From: Pseudopyrenochaeta lycopersici
Lineage: Eukaryota; Ascomycota; Dothideomycetes; Pleosporales; Pseudopyrenochaetaceae
Direction of reading: 5' to 3'
Length of the DNA: 64,000 bases
Assembly: GCA_003313425.1 (NCBI GenBank)
Contig: NHZP01000020.1
Coordinates: 124,001-188,000 of the forward strand
Position numbers and translations under genes: made by a program. The notes beneath the pieces are model-generated. The model was not told the DNA's origin. It ran no database searches and saw nothing but the letters and a program-made list of their open reading frames with translations. This document shows positions 35,376 through 46,927 of this stretch, piece by piece (the stretch's first letter is position 1; each line of letters begins with the position of its first letter).

Positions 35376-36638
35376 ATCTGTCTCTCTCCATTTGTATCAC
35401 TACCCATCCCATTATCGAGTTCCATTCCACCGGTGTTCTTCGGCAGGACTTATACCCCTGTGTTCTCACAAAAAATTTCCTTCTTGCTGGTTGGCGTGCT
35501 GTCTCGATTGCTCGGGTTTTCTGCATGGCGGATTCCATGGGTTCTGCAGGAACTCCTAGCTTTATTCCCTGGTCACTCGGTCTCTATCTCTCTCTCGGCA
35601 AGTCTCCTTTGTGCTCTCAGACTACCCAATTTCCTATGTTGCTGTTTCATTTTGGTTCATTTGGCGGCGGTAGCGCTTTATACTGCTCCTACCTCTGGGG
35701 GCCGGACTCGGATGGCAGGAGTTGGGCGTCCCTATACAAGACTGGCAAGGGCGTCCGGCTTGCTTCTAAGTCTCTGTTCTGGCTTTGTTTCTTTTATGCA
35801 CACATGCAACACTCACTAGACTGGTACTTAATGAAGGATTTATATCCGCTCTTAGACTACACAATACTCTGCGCAAGTAGAACCAAAAATGTGAACATTT
35901 AGTTATTGAAGTTTTGGATGATGGCCTTGCACTCCTGTGAGCTGTAGAATCACTGGGAACGAAAGACATGTGCAAATTGGCCAGTACACGGCTATCAATA
36001 AGGCGACTGGCTGCGCCGAGTGCGCCATGAGTGTTCTAACTGAGGTATTAAAACCTTCGTGCTCTAAGAGCAATGACGAGGCGACAAGATATTCAAGGTC
36101 TTGGCTTGTGACGGATGCTGCGTCAGCTCCACGCATCTCCCTTCTGCAAGAGTGTGTTTGCATGTAGCAAAACATGGTTGAATGTTAAAACATAATTCGT
36201 CGGGGGCGGTGGTGCCGGTCCATTGATCAGTCTTATGCGATGTCTCCATCGATTGTGACTTTGCCCAACGTCGACCTCGCGAAACGCTTTGACCATTGCA
36301 ACCCACTCGGCCGCTCGGCCCTGGCACCAGCCTCACGCATGACGAAGCCGCTTCTGTCCTTACGCACTCACCCAACCCAAGCTTGCCACTACACCTACGA
36401 CTCCCACTATTGCCCACGCACGTCGAGATCTTCAGGCTGCACTCCACTTACGACACCTGCTTGTTTGCATAGCTTGGGCTTCTCGACATCATACAGAAGG
36501 CGAACATAGGTTGCACGCTGTTCAACATTCCCTCTACCCTATCATCCGGACAGCTGCTCTCCCTCCACACCGTGCAGAGATTGCGCGCACACTCCACGAA
36601 GACTTCTTGAGCTTTGTCTCACCACTAATTCGGGAAAG
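35376..36638. other. Intergenic region, C2H2 gene to epsin
   Basis: A 1.26-kb spacer between tandem plus-strand genes. The left part is T-rich and suits a 3' untranslated region; the right part, 36.2-36.6 kb, is C-rich and suits the epsin leader. No gene or RNA was recognised. Confidence 0.45.
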
Positions 36639-38551
36639 ATGAGTAAAATAGCGCGCTCGGTAAAGAACGTGACCAAGGGTTACTCGGCGGTGGAAGTGAA
36701 GGTCCGCAATGGTATGGCATGGTTGAGTTCCCCTTGTCTTGCAATGCGGTACTAACAGCAGCAAACAGCGACCAGCAATGATCCGTGGGGTCCCGTCGGG
36801 TCCGATATGGCGGAAATCGCTCAGATCACCTTCAACAAGTAGGTCCACTTCTCTGGCGACGGAATTATTGCTAACAGCTGTCGCAGCTCTACTGACTTCT
36901 ACCAAGTCATGGACATGCTCGACAAGCGACTCAACGACCGCGGCAAGAACTGGCGCCACGTTTTAAAATCGCTCAAGGTGTTGGACTACTGTCTACACGA
37001 GGGCTCCGAGCTGGTGGTGACATGGGCGCGCAAGAACATCTATATCATCAAGACATTGCGGGAATTTCAGCACATTGACGAGGATGGCAGAGATGTTGGC
37101 CAGAACGGTAAGTTGCGCTTTGCGCTTATATATGAAACAATGCTAAGAAAAATGTAGTGCGAATGGCAGCGAAGGAATTGACCTCCTTGATCATGGATGA
37201 GGAGCGACTGCGTGCCGAACGAGCCGATCGAAAGTCATGGAAGTCCCGCGTGACAGGCATTGAGGAGTACCCTGGAGGCGGACAGGGACCACATAATGGA
37301 GAAGGTTCTCATAGGCGCCGAGACGGAGAATCGCGCCGGCAACGCAGGAATGAGGATGAGGACCTTGAGCTTCGACTGGCACTTGAAGCAAGCAAAAACG
37401 AGGCAGAGGAAGAGAAGAAGCGCCGCGAACGGACTTCGGCAGCTGACGGCAACGATGATGATCTTGCGAAGGCGATCAAGTTGAGCAAAGAAGAGGAGGA
37501 GTTGCGCAGAAAGGAGCTGGAACAAACCAATGCAGACCTCCTTTTCGGCGAGACTACAGCTCAGCCGACGTCGTACCAACCCACCGGCAACAATCAAGGA
37601 TATCAGCAGCAAGGTCAGGTCGATTGGTTCGGTAATCTCGTGGACCAGAACCAACAGCAGCCTCAGAATACTGGTTTCCTCAACAATGCATACTCTCAGC
37701 CAATTGGAGTGCAAGGACAGCAAACAGGCTTCCAAAATGGATTTGGCGGCTACGGTGGCTTCCAACAACAGCAACAACAACAACAACAACCCACTGGATT
37801 TGATCAATTTGGTAACCAACAACAGCAATACGTGCAACCGCAGCAGACTATCCAGGCACAACCGACTGCTTTCAATATGAACAACCCATACGGCCAATTC
37901 GGTGGCTTTGGTGGAGATGTGCAGCAACAGCAGCCGCTTCAGGAACAGAACACTCTCCAGCCTGGTAGCCATAATCCGTGGGCAGCCAACAAGCCTCAGG
38001 ATTCTCTAATGCCTCAACCAACAGGATCCAACAATCCGTTCGCTCAGTCGTTCAACCGACCGCAGCCTACACAATCCTTCACGCAGCCAACGTTGAACAC
38101 TCTCCACGAGCAGAAAAGCCAGACACAGTTCAACAACACATCGTTTAACCCTCCAGTGTCTTTCTCAACGCCGCAGCCTGCACAGGCTCAGCCGCCGCAG
38201 AAGGAGATGGATCCGCACGCCGCGAGACTTAACTCGCTTCTTGCAACAGGCGAAGGCCAGGACACGTTTGGCAACGTGGGAAACCTGCGTATCCCCGCTC
38301 AGCATACAGCACCTGGGACGTTTGTAAACTCGGCCGGTGCCGGTCTTAACCGAGTCAATGCCAACGCGACTGGCAATAATCCCTTCCTCAACTCTCAATT
38401 CACCGGCATGCCGCAGCAGAACCGCATAATGCCGGCGCAGACTGGACCGGCAGGAAACTTTGGTGCCAACCCGTATGGTAGTGCAAACCCATTCGGCGCT
38501 CAACCCAACCAGCAGCGGCAGCCTGGTAGCAACAACCTCATAGACTTATAG
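36639..38551 (+). CDS. ENT1: Epsin, endocytic clathrin adaptor, four exons
   Basis: Exons 36639-36711, 36769-36838, 36887-37107 and 37158-38551 give 585 residues with introns of 48-57 nt. The ENTH domain spans about 1-140 (SVKNVTKGYSAVEVKVRN, then SNDPWGP, then WRHVLKSLKVLDYCLHEGSE), the part that binds PtdIns(4,5)P2 and bends membrane. Two ubiquitin-interacting motifs follow (EDLELRLALEASKNE and DDDLAKAIKLSKEEE). The C-terminal 300 residues are Gln/Asn/Pro-rich with several NPF motifs for EH-domain partners, and the chain ends in NNLIDL, a C-terminal clathrin box. Layout and ending match yeast Ent1/Ent2. It acts at plasma-membrane clathrin sites. A poly-Gln run is encoded at 37763-37790. Confidence 0.96.
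37763..37790 (+). repeat. CAA/CAG microsatellite encoding poly-Gln in epsin
   Basis: Nine consecutive Gln codons, mostly CAA, in exon 4 of the epsin gene. The run is in frame and likely length-variable between strains. Confidence 0.8.
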
Positions 38552-39332
38552 GATGACTCTGTGCAGGGAGAGAGCGACTGATTGCTTTTGCGTTTTCTTT
38601 GTTTGATATTCGATATGAAGCGTTATTTATCAACATCATGTTCCTTCTGTTCTCAACACTCATTGGACGGACGAAGGCATTCAAAAGTCTCTTGAGATGA
38701 TGGCCTGAGGAATGATGGGATGGGGCTTGGAAGCAGAGCCGCTTTGGTTTGGTGCACGGGGTAGATTTGAGTTCCTTCATAGGCAGCGTTATTCTTATCT
38801 TCACGAAGAGCGAGGGGTTGTGCATCCGCCGACAGTGCGATAGCTTGTGATGGAGCCGCTTTAGTCTAGCAAGCAGTGTTTATAGAGGTGTATTAGCTTC
38901 AACGCTGCGATTGATATTACGGGGGGTTCTACTTACTCTCGTTATGGCTTCCTGCCATCTGACCAGTCAGGCTCTGTGCCCTTGCATTCACGTGATGCAA
39001 CTTCGATGCAGGGGCGCACTGCTGGTTGTGGATCCAAGCTTGAGGTGCCTTCGTGGGTCGACCCCGCAAACGCGTAACAAACCCCTTGTCGTCGACGATC
39101 ACGTAGCGTTTCTCGACTGTCGCAGTGACAGCATGATGTTGTTTGGCGTTGTTGGGTGCATGTTGTGTTGACCGAAGACCAATACATGTCCGACAATATC
39201 GAACAAAGCGTATCAGGAACCAATGCCGGCCGCGTTTGGCGCGCATCATTAGCTGTACCGCATCCTTTCTGACGCCGCTGCTTGGACAGAGCCGAAATCT
39301 GGGAAGGCGTTGAGCAATCGAGAGGCTGAAGC
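38552..39332. other. Intergenic region, epsin to F-box/2EXR-like gene
   Basis: A 781-bp spacer between two plus-strand genes. Overlapping short frames only. It should contain the epsin 3' end and the next promoter. Confidence 0.45.
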
Positions 39333-40303
39333 ATGGACCGACATAGACGCGTGATACTGGGAAAGAGAGGAAGGAGAGACACGCCGCCAGCGCAGACGGA
39401 AACTGGAGAGGGGCCAACTGTGCTCAAGAGGTCAAGGACAAGCCTCCTTACGCCAGAACCCTCTTCTTTGGCAGAGTCGCAGATCGCGGCCACAGCAGCC
39501 AGCGACGAGCCAGAGCAGAGCTTCCCGTTCATGAGGCTCCCCGCCGAGCTACGCATCCACGTCTACTACATGGCTCTCTCGCGCAATGAGCCCCTCCTCC
39601 TTCACACCGAACGCGCCCCTGAGAAGTCCGACGAAGACAGTCCCCCAAACCCTACCTCCGCACGCCCACCGCGCACATACTTTGGTCCCGCACCACTACC
39701 CGACCGACGAGTTCGGGCGACCAGCGCCGGCCCCGAGCACACGCCTCTGAAGGATCCCATTATCCCCGAGATACTGAGGTTGAACAAGTTGATTTACAAG
39801 GAGGCACGACAAGTCTTGTACAGCGACAATGTTTTCACTTTGTCCTTGACAAGTGGTATCCACACCCTCAGCACTCTGCACCAACGCTCGCGCTCCCTCA
39901 TTAAGTCGGTTGTCCTCACTATTCCCTCGCATCATGACATTCTCGACGGCTTTGCAGACCTCGTTCGCCTGGGTTTGCGGTACTGCTGGGGTCTCAAGTC
40001 CTTCAAGATTATTTTACAAGCGAGTCTGCCCGATGATGGAGGCAGGGTGAGCGGTGCCACAAGCGTATATGCAAACGCGTTTCATATATTGCGGTGGTTA
40101 CCCAGGGGCTGCAGTGTGGTATTGGAGGGCTGTGTAAGTGAGAGTGTGATGAGGGTCGTTAGGGAAGAGGGGCGGTTGCAGGGTGTGCTTGACGAGGTGA
40201 GCCATTTGACAAGAGATTGACAGTATCCTGAGTTGTATGCGTTACTAAAACTGGGCAGACCAGCTATTTGAAGAGACAACATCAGATGCCGGAGCGTCAT
40301 TAG
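39333..40303 (+). CDS. F-box/2EXR-like fungal protein, two exons
   Basis: Exons 39333-40196 and 40259-40303 encode 302 residues; the 62-nt intron (GTGAGC donor, TACTAAAA branch site, GGGCAG acceptor) replaces a spurious read-through end with the short tail TSYLKRQHQMPERH. After a basic, disordered N-terminus (1-~65) comes FPFMRLPAELRIHVYYMAL, the start motif of the 2EXR/F-box-like proteins abundant in Pezizomycotina. Near 150 follows PIIPEILRLNKLIYKEARQV, the usual second block (cluster of Leu, then N/C-K-x-I-x-x-E-A). Such proteins may act as substrate receptors or be functionally unknown. I cannot name a partner. Confidence 0.8.
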
Positions 40304-40838
40304 GCGTGTATCCCGGCTACAGCAACTGATTGTTGCCAACAGCATGGAAGCGATCAGCTGCCTATGTTGGAAGTCGTCAAGCTTGTTGTTGTACGCCTTC
40401 TTTCCATTCGACTAATCTCTCACAATTCGTCGTTATCCCCAGCCCTCAAAACCAATGCTCTTCGTACAGCGCAGAAGTGGATTGGACAGCTACACATGAT
40501 TCGCAATGCAAATACTGCTCTTGTCCATCCTGAAAAGGAACACTACGCAAGCAAAAGATCACGATTCTCCTTCAATTCCAGCACGTACAAAGCACCCACT
40601 GCGTAAGCCAGATGGGCCCAACCAAGAAGTGGTTCAGTGCGGTAGGAGCATGTTATATCCAGCAGCAAGACCAATTCGAACACCCGAAAAGGTAATTCAA
40701 GGAATCAGATGGGTGAAATGCAGGATACCGCCTTCACTTCTTTAGAGGTACTAGCAACTCCAATCTGGACGGACCTGTGAAAGCGCATCGAGGTTGCGGT
40801 TAATTTTTATTTGCGGCAGCTAGGACGTATTGATTTGC
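40304..40838. other. Convergent intergenic region
   Basis: A 535-bp spacer between the F-box/2EXR-like gene and the convergent small gene at 40839-41319. Only short frames without motif. Confidence 0.4.
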
Positions 40839-41319
40839 CTACATGAGGGGGACGGTAGCCTTGCTGATACAAGTCTTCTCTACCGGATCCAAGACGTCCT
40901 TTTCCTTGGGTATAGGAAACGACTTCCTATTGTCGATGAGCGCTTCAGCAACAGCAGTAACAGAAGCATCTTCGCCGAAGGACGAAATATCTTGCTGTAC
41001 ATTTTCAGGAAATAGACACAGGCCTATTTTCTTCGTTCCGACCATGGCTTCCTTAACATGACGACCTTCCGTAGCTATGAACCCAGTCCGCTTCTGGGTT
41101 GAATTGGGTGCCTGGTCGATGCTGGTGATTTAATATTTTTATATTGCTGGTCATAAGTATTTGTTTGGGCTCGATGGCCGCAATTTACCGCGATATAATA
41201 TCATCCATAACTTCGCGACCTGGCTCGCTGGGGTATACCTCTTGCAAAGACTGAGAGAGGCTATCGACGAGCTTCTTTGTGCGTTGTTGTGTAAAGGACT
41301 TGTGGTGAGGCTGAATCAT
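40839..41319 (-). CDS. Hidden two-exon small protein, 137 aa, unknown family
   Basis: Minus-strand exons 41189-41319 and 40839-41121 join across a 67-nt intron (GTAAAT donor, AAATCACCAG acceptor) in matching phase. The protein starts MIQPHHKSFTQQRTKKLVDS and runs to ISKATVPLM. Exon 1 looks like an amphipathic helix (LVDSLSQSLQEVYPSEP); exon 2 has ATEGRHVKEAMVGTKKIG and a mixed alpha/beta-like middle. There is no signal peptide and no membrane segment, with charge spread evenly. I do not recognise the family. Support comes from the phase-matched splice, codon use unlike its AT-rich surroundings, and a long open frame before and after the intron. It could be the surviving end of a larger gene, since exon 2 alone has no early ATG. 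Confidence 0.5.
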
Positions 41320-41832
41320 CAGAGGCCAGCTTCATATTCTGCATGTCCCTATTCTACACTTCTGCAATAATCTTTATTTCTTGTTATCGATTAATTATAA
41401 AGCGGGCGAAGGTGCTAAGCATGCTTTGTGTTCTGCTTTTTTTTTAGAATGTGGGAATGCTGATACTCGCATATCAGCTCTAGAGGCTGGAAGACCTCGA
41501 GACAGAACAAGGTGACCATCACGGTCTAGACTCCGTATAGCCTCTTGCGGCATCGGCCAATTCCTCGATAGAAATTCAACAGCTCCTGATTACTGGTCCA
41601 AACACTGGTAATTTTCTCTATACAGTTGTATGCGGATGCCGCATCAGCTGACTCAGAATAGTGCTTGAGAATCTCGTCCTGAATTGCGGCAGCTCTGTGC
41701 ATTCCATCCATTGCATGAGACCATGATGTTCTGCTACAAGATAAGATTGGGAGAAGCTCAATCACCGCTTGTAGCTAGATTTTATAGAGCGCGAAGAGCG
41801 TTCAGTATTACCAGGTATCCCAAGATTGGGGA

Positions 41833-42162
41833 TTGGAGAGTACACGGCATCTTGAATCAACCAGCTACGCAAACACCTTGGATGGTGTGCTAGCACATAA
41901 GAATACCAACTATTCACTCACAGAAGGATGGCTCACCGGAAAACTTCTTCACAAACTCATCGAAACTGTAATAGCCCTCCCCATGTCTGGAGACTATACA
42001 TGTATTCTTCACAACGCCGTTTCACAGTGAGATATCACGCCTTGGTGTCCAAACAAATCTTCTCTGGAGAAGTGGGCCGCGTGTGAGCAAGCAGTCGGGC
42101 CCGAGTTTTGGACAGAGGACTTCTTTAAGATTTATCACGAGAACAATAGAGATCCATACTGA
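41833..42162 (+). pseudogene. Protein-like fragment broken by an in-frame TGA
   Basis: A plus-strand frame gives a protein-like block (TEGWLTGKLLHKLIETVIAL) up to a TGA at 42028-42030 and then continues in the same frame for 43 residues (SSLEKWAACEQAVGPEFWTE) to the TGA at 42160-42162. The only donor/acceptor pair nearby would give a 43-nt intron but shifts the frame. So this looks like one coding exon with a stop. The family is not recognised. CGA-to-TGA is a typical RIP change. Confidence 0.4.
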
Positions 42163-42748
42163 CTTGATATTCTACAGCTGACATCTGATGATGGCAAAGT
42201 TTCTTACTTTTAGGTTGGTGAGTTTGATCTTATACTTTTCAAGGAACGCCTTCATGGGTAGGTCAATCTGAAAACGGCGGATCGAAAGCCGCGATACTGG
42301 GAATATATGTTGATCATATTGATGACTATTGGGCGAGACATGCAATTTATAGCTGAGTGGCGTGCTCTTGGTTCTGATGAAAATGTTGCGATCCATGATA
42401 GTCAGTTGCTTCAGGAAATTTCTCTTTCTCAAGGCGTGGCATAGGCAGTGAAGGCTGAAAGCCTCCACCTCAGGGATTGCAGTGTGATGTTGAAGACATA
42501 TTAGGTACTACAGTTATCACTAATGCAGGCGTAGTTCAATATTAATTAGCTCGCTTGCAGTTCGATCACACTAATATGGAGACTGGGACTCGATGGCTGA
42601 CAAGTGCTACAACACAAACGTCTATTTAAACTCTTTTTTGCTTGCGCTGTGTGCTCTAACGCACTCATGGGTGTAATAGTTGAGTAAGCATTTTTAGAAG
42701 TTCGGGTCGTGGTTCCCGGCTTACCGTAGTATGAGCCTCTATCGGGCC

Positions 42749-42768
42749 TTTTTTTTTTTAAAAAAAAA
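42749..42768. repeat. T11A9 homopolymer palindrome
   Basis: Eleven T followed by nine A form a near-perfect inverted repeat in non-coding DNA. It may simply be a slippage tract. Confidence 0.7.
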
Positions 42769-43144
42769 CACTACACATGGTCTTGACCATGCATGAAGGC
42801 TTGTGCCTAAAACATAGCGAAGATGACAGAGTTTCCAATAGTATGCCGCAATCCTGCTCTAGAATGTCGCCGAAGCGCACGCGCATTGTGCCCTGCCCAC
42901 CACCCGTTCATTGACACGATGCTAGAGCTGACCAGGAACCTTCTTTTTGTCAGCCACGAGTCAACGTAATTTGCCATCCGATGTACGGAACTGCGTGGCA
43001 GAACATAACAATTGCTTTTGCATCAAGTCCTGCCTAGTTCACTAATTAACATCTGTCGGCCGAGTCTGCCGCCTTTGCGCGGCATTGTGCCTCGTGGCTA
43101 GGGCGGGATAGAGTAAGCTGATCACGAAACTAGCGCTCGATGGC

Positions 43145-43155
43145 GGGGGGGGGGG
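43145..43155 (+). repeat. Poly-G tract
   Basis: A run of eleven G in non-coding DNA, within the decayed island. The exact length is uncertain because such runs are error-prone in sequencing. Confidence 0.65.
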
Positions 43156-43715
43156 AAGATGCTTAGATTACTTTCCATCAGAATCATTCGCCTTTCGTGG
43201 GTCACGTTAGTGACGTGCAGCAGCTGAGCGCTGGGGCGAGGACGTGATTATGAGTAAGCTATAGCGTAAGCAGCATCGACATCGTGTGCGTCAAGAACGC
43301 CTCATCTCGACATGGATTCTGCTGCCAAGTTGAAAAGTAGGCAGCACTTCTTGAATTATCAAAACCCTTTAGGCGTTCAATGTTGCGGCTTTGTACAGTA
43401 CGGCCACTTTGTCTGTCCATCACAAGATCAACGACAGAGCATGACAGAATTGACCGGGTAGGCCAGGTATATTCGTCCTTAATGGGATGCTAGTATCTAT
43501 TGGGAACGAACTTGATTTATCAGAGCTTTTCAAATAATCATGAGCCTACTGCTTTGATGGCCTAGCCTTCGATTCAAGCAGCAATTACCAAAAGCAAATA
43601 TCCACTAATACCGAGTTGGAGATAGCCTCCAGTGCCGCTTTCCATTTGTATTATCATGGTAAATAAGAGTATAGCAACTGGGAATCTGACGACAGCATCG
43701 TGGCAATGTGGCTTT

Positions 43716-45420
43716 TCAGTCGTACCGGAACTCTTGCACAACAAGCTTCTCGCTCGACATCCATAATTTCTCCGCGATGTTTGGATCCAGCGCATACGAT
43801 TCGGTTGTAGAATCGTTGTTATTCTGAACGAGGCAATTTCCACTTTGGCCTACGTCTTGTTAGCATTATGTGCATGCCGATCAGGGTTTACTTCCCAGTA
43901 ACGCTTCGATCGAACGCTGCAACAATGTAGGATGAGACGCCTTGACCTACGGTTCCCCTAAAATTGTAGACACGAAGTCAATTGTATCATCCCATAGAGT
44001 CTATGTACAGCTCTGGCTTACATGGTATGTTTTTGTTGAGGGTGCCGTCCACGTTCCACCAACCTGATGGCATTAGCAGGATGCACAGCGGAGGCAGGAA
44101 TGGGTCGCTGGGCTCACCATTAGCCACCTTATCTTCCACTGGTATTTCACGGCTAATGCCAGTTCCAGAGATTCCTTCAGCCCATCAGTAATCTATTAGA
44201 GGGCAGTCGCAAGGCAACATACCACCAGAGTCAACTCCAAAACTCCGGAGCCCTCTCCTGCCAAGCTTCTGTGCCAAAGCAACAGAAAAGAGGATACTCT
44301 AACCAAAGTCAATGTATGTGCTACAAACATTCGTTATAATCCGAATTTTTACCGCTGTTTTCGATTGACCGTAGGCGATGCCGGCATCGTACTCTGCCCC
44401 CTCCTATTCAACATACGTTAGCCAATGGGTTCTCGTACCGCATTTACAAGGATATTAGCGGTTCTTTTCAAGGCGCTCTTTCCAGCAGCGTCATTAGCAA
44501 TGCATGGAACCCAGCAAGCTTCGGCTGTCAGCAACCGTTCGACTAACATTCGTTATGCCGCTGGCCAAGCACGCTATTGGATCAGACAGGTCGGCTGCAG
44601 CAGCGTAGTCACTACAACTCAGGCATGACCCACCTTGAAATTGATGTCTCCAAGACGAACTGCGCTTGCTCGGTGGCCAGCACTTGAAATGTTTACGACG
44701 CTTGCCCCTCTTGCTGACTTGAGCAGTGCGGGCATGAGAAGATTTGTGAAGAGGAAGCGTCCAAGATGGTTCGTCCCAAACTGCAGCTCGACCCCATGCT
44801 TTGTTTCGCGGTATTCCGGTAACACTTCACAGTAAGAAACTTGCAAACTACACAATAATTGGCCACGGTCAAAAGCCAGACCGACTTACTCATCTAAAGG
44901 TAGGGTACTAGGCCAGTTTCTGTCTCACATGCTGTTCGTATATGGGATTACGCACGATACCCGCATTGTTGATGAGGACATGCACGACTGGGGAAGTCTC
45001 AGGGATGTCCACTGCCCCTTTTCTCACCGAATCGAGATCTGAGAGGTCGACCTCGACCGCTTTCACATTCCGTGGGTGGTGTGCGCCACCAATAGCAGCA
45101 ACTGTCTCATCTATGGCTTGCGAGATCGGCTTGCTAGAATAAGGAGCTTGGGGGCCTGGGCGAGAATAACACGAGCCGCTTCAACGCCAATCCCTGGACG
45201 TGTTAATGATGATATCAACGTGACCGGTACATCATATTCCTGTTTTAGAAAACTACCTGAAGGGCTTGCACCGGTAAGGACAATTGCCATCTGAATGTCA
45301 GTTACATATCAACGTATCAATTTGGGTCATCAAAGTCAAAGACTAACCTGTCTTGCCCACGATATCGGCTGCTAGCTCAGCCGCAACTTTCTCTACAGTC
45401 GCATGTGGTGGGAACCTTCC
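43716..45420 (-). pseudogene. Short-chain dehydrogenase (retinol-dehydrogenase/WWOX-like) relic, many introns, frameshifted
   Basis: On the minus strand, SDR blocks occur in the right order: VAAELAADIVGKT (~45.36 kb), VLTGASPSG with a following GIGVEAARVILAQAPKLLIL, AIDETVAAIG, HVLINNAGI (~44.96 kb), GVELQFGTNHLGRFLFTNLL, SVVNISSAGHR, AYGQSKTA with the catalytic Tyr and Lys (~44.36 kb), SILFSVALAQKLG, and a C-terminal block ending LVVQEFRYD and a stop at 43716. Plausible GT..AG introns separate most blocks. Between LLILASRS and AIDETV (about 45115-45130) the frame shifts by one base with no room for an intron and runs into TAG. The first junction (GKT to VLTG) also fails to keep phase. No start ATG was found for the N-terminal block. 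It is most likely a recently decayed gene. Confidence 0.65.
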
Positions 45421-46927
45421 ATTATCCCCCAAGATTCTGTTTAGGGTATCATACACAGCTTGCTTATCGGAATAGAAATCCGACTCTTTGTGAAACACGG
45501 CAGGCAAATCTTGACAAATGACAGATGCAGTTTCGGTTGCTCAACAAGCTCAGATGGTCAAGAATCATCAATCAGTGGCAGAGAAATCAAGGCTCATCAT
45601 GTATCTTACACTCTACAAATCTCATTTTGTACCTCTCCGGATCTGGGAGTTCCGTGTAGAGGATGAAAATTACGCTTGCCGAGAGCATCAGGAAACGAAT
45701 TTCCTGTTCTAAAGCACTGAAAAGACACCCCCGAAGCTTGTACCCTTCATCGACGATAGATAGTTGCTGCAGGTACACTTTTGCGCTGAGTCAGGGGCTT
45801 GCGAGAGGCTGCACGCATCCGCGCGTCCTCACTATTTTTGCCTGACCTTCTAATGACCATTCCATGTGGACCGAGCGGACAGAGCATGCACCTCGGTAGA
45901 CAAAATAATTTGAAATAAACAATGGACTCGTTTGGAATCTTGAAGATGCGGATGCCATGACGATGTTCCATCTGGATGTAGTAGGAAGACTTCCAGATAA
46001 GTCAAGGCTTTTTACCAGACGAGAAACACATCCTGGCTACTTGGAGACAGCTTCCAAATCTACTGCTTGATCTAATTTGTGACCGAAAGAGCGGAGTGAG
46101 ATTGATACCGCGCTTGCTTATGCATCATGTGGCCTCGCCTGCTATTGGGGAGCTGGATGACAGCATTAACCGTATTAGCCTTAGACATGTTCAGCCCAAC
46201 ATGTTCTCACCCTTAGCAGCTCTTTTCTCGGGGTTTCCACTCTATGTCGCAGCTCGTCCGACGCATGACACTTGGTGTCATTGCCACAGAAGCGGCGCCT
46301 CCGCTGCTGAGCGGCGTGGCAGAAGCTTCGCCATCATCGCCGCTCAACCGGCACACTTGACCTTCACCTTGCGCGGACCAAGCTCGGCCCATAGCTTTCA
46401 CGAGTTCACGAGATGATTCAGCCACTCGAGCCACAACTCTGTCTAACTAGTGCACCTAATTCAGTAAGAAATAATCGCGGACACTAACCGAGTCGCCGAG
46501 TGCATCGAACCCGGCCTCGTTATAATTACAACTTTGCCTGGGGGGACCGTGGTCAACGAGACATCATGTCCAGTACTCGGAATCCCTGACGCTCACATCA
46601 CCGCTGTTCTGCGGCGAATTTAAGGTTAAGGTTGAGGGCGGAAGGATCAAGATTTGCATTCGCTTGCCTCCGCCGCCTTTGCACAATTGCTATTATTGTC
46701 GTGTTTAATCAGCTTTGCCCAGGAAAAGGCTGGACAGGGAAACTGCATTCTTATTTCGGCTAGCCATCATCTCCGCACATCCAGGCTGGGGGCTGTTTAC
46801 ACAACCAATGTTACCTTGGCGATCTGCAATTCCCTACTAATCAGCGGCTCAAAAGCAAGCGTTTGCCAACGTTCTTTGTGCATATTGATTCCACACTCCT
46901 GGATACTGAGTCGCACCTGCTGGCGCC
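45421..46927. other. Intergenic stretch before the bZIP gene
   Basis: The first ~110 bases extend the open frame of the SDR relic upstream (VFHKESDFYSDKQAVYDTLN) without an ATG. The rest has short frames without motif and should contain the promoter of the bZIP gene. Confidence 0.4.

Larger units (their letters stand above)
41320..43715. other. AT-rich decayed stretch
   Basis: Gene-poor DNA with several broken protein-like pieces. A minus-strand frame ending at 41526 (first ATG 41711, 61 codons, with AAAIQDEILKHYSESADAAS) follows a plausible CTTGTAG splice acceptor. A stop-broken plus-strand frame is listed at 41833-42162. A minus-strand frame at 42172-42468 has a weak Leu-rich, F-box-family flavour. 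42.5-43.5 kb shows nothing but homopolymer runs. No transposon domain was seen. Confidence 0.4.

Noticed and set aside
37235..37972. 245-codon minus-strand frame inside the epsin gene
   Set aside because: Leu-rich complement of Gln codons; a shadow of the epsin reading frame.
42700..43200. Possible transposon termini around the homopolymer runs
   Set aside because: No terminal inverted repeats, target-site duplication or transposase/reverse-transcriptase frame could be found nearby.
44300..45300. Functional SDR gene model across this stretch
   Set aside because: Splicing explains most gaps, but a one-base frameshift near 45120 and a phase-breaking first junction remain, so it is listed as a pseudogene.
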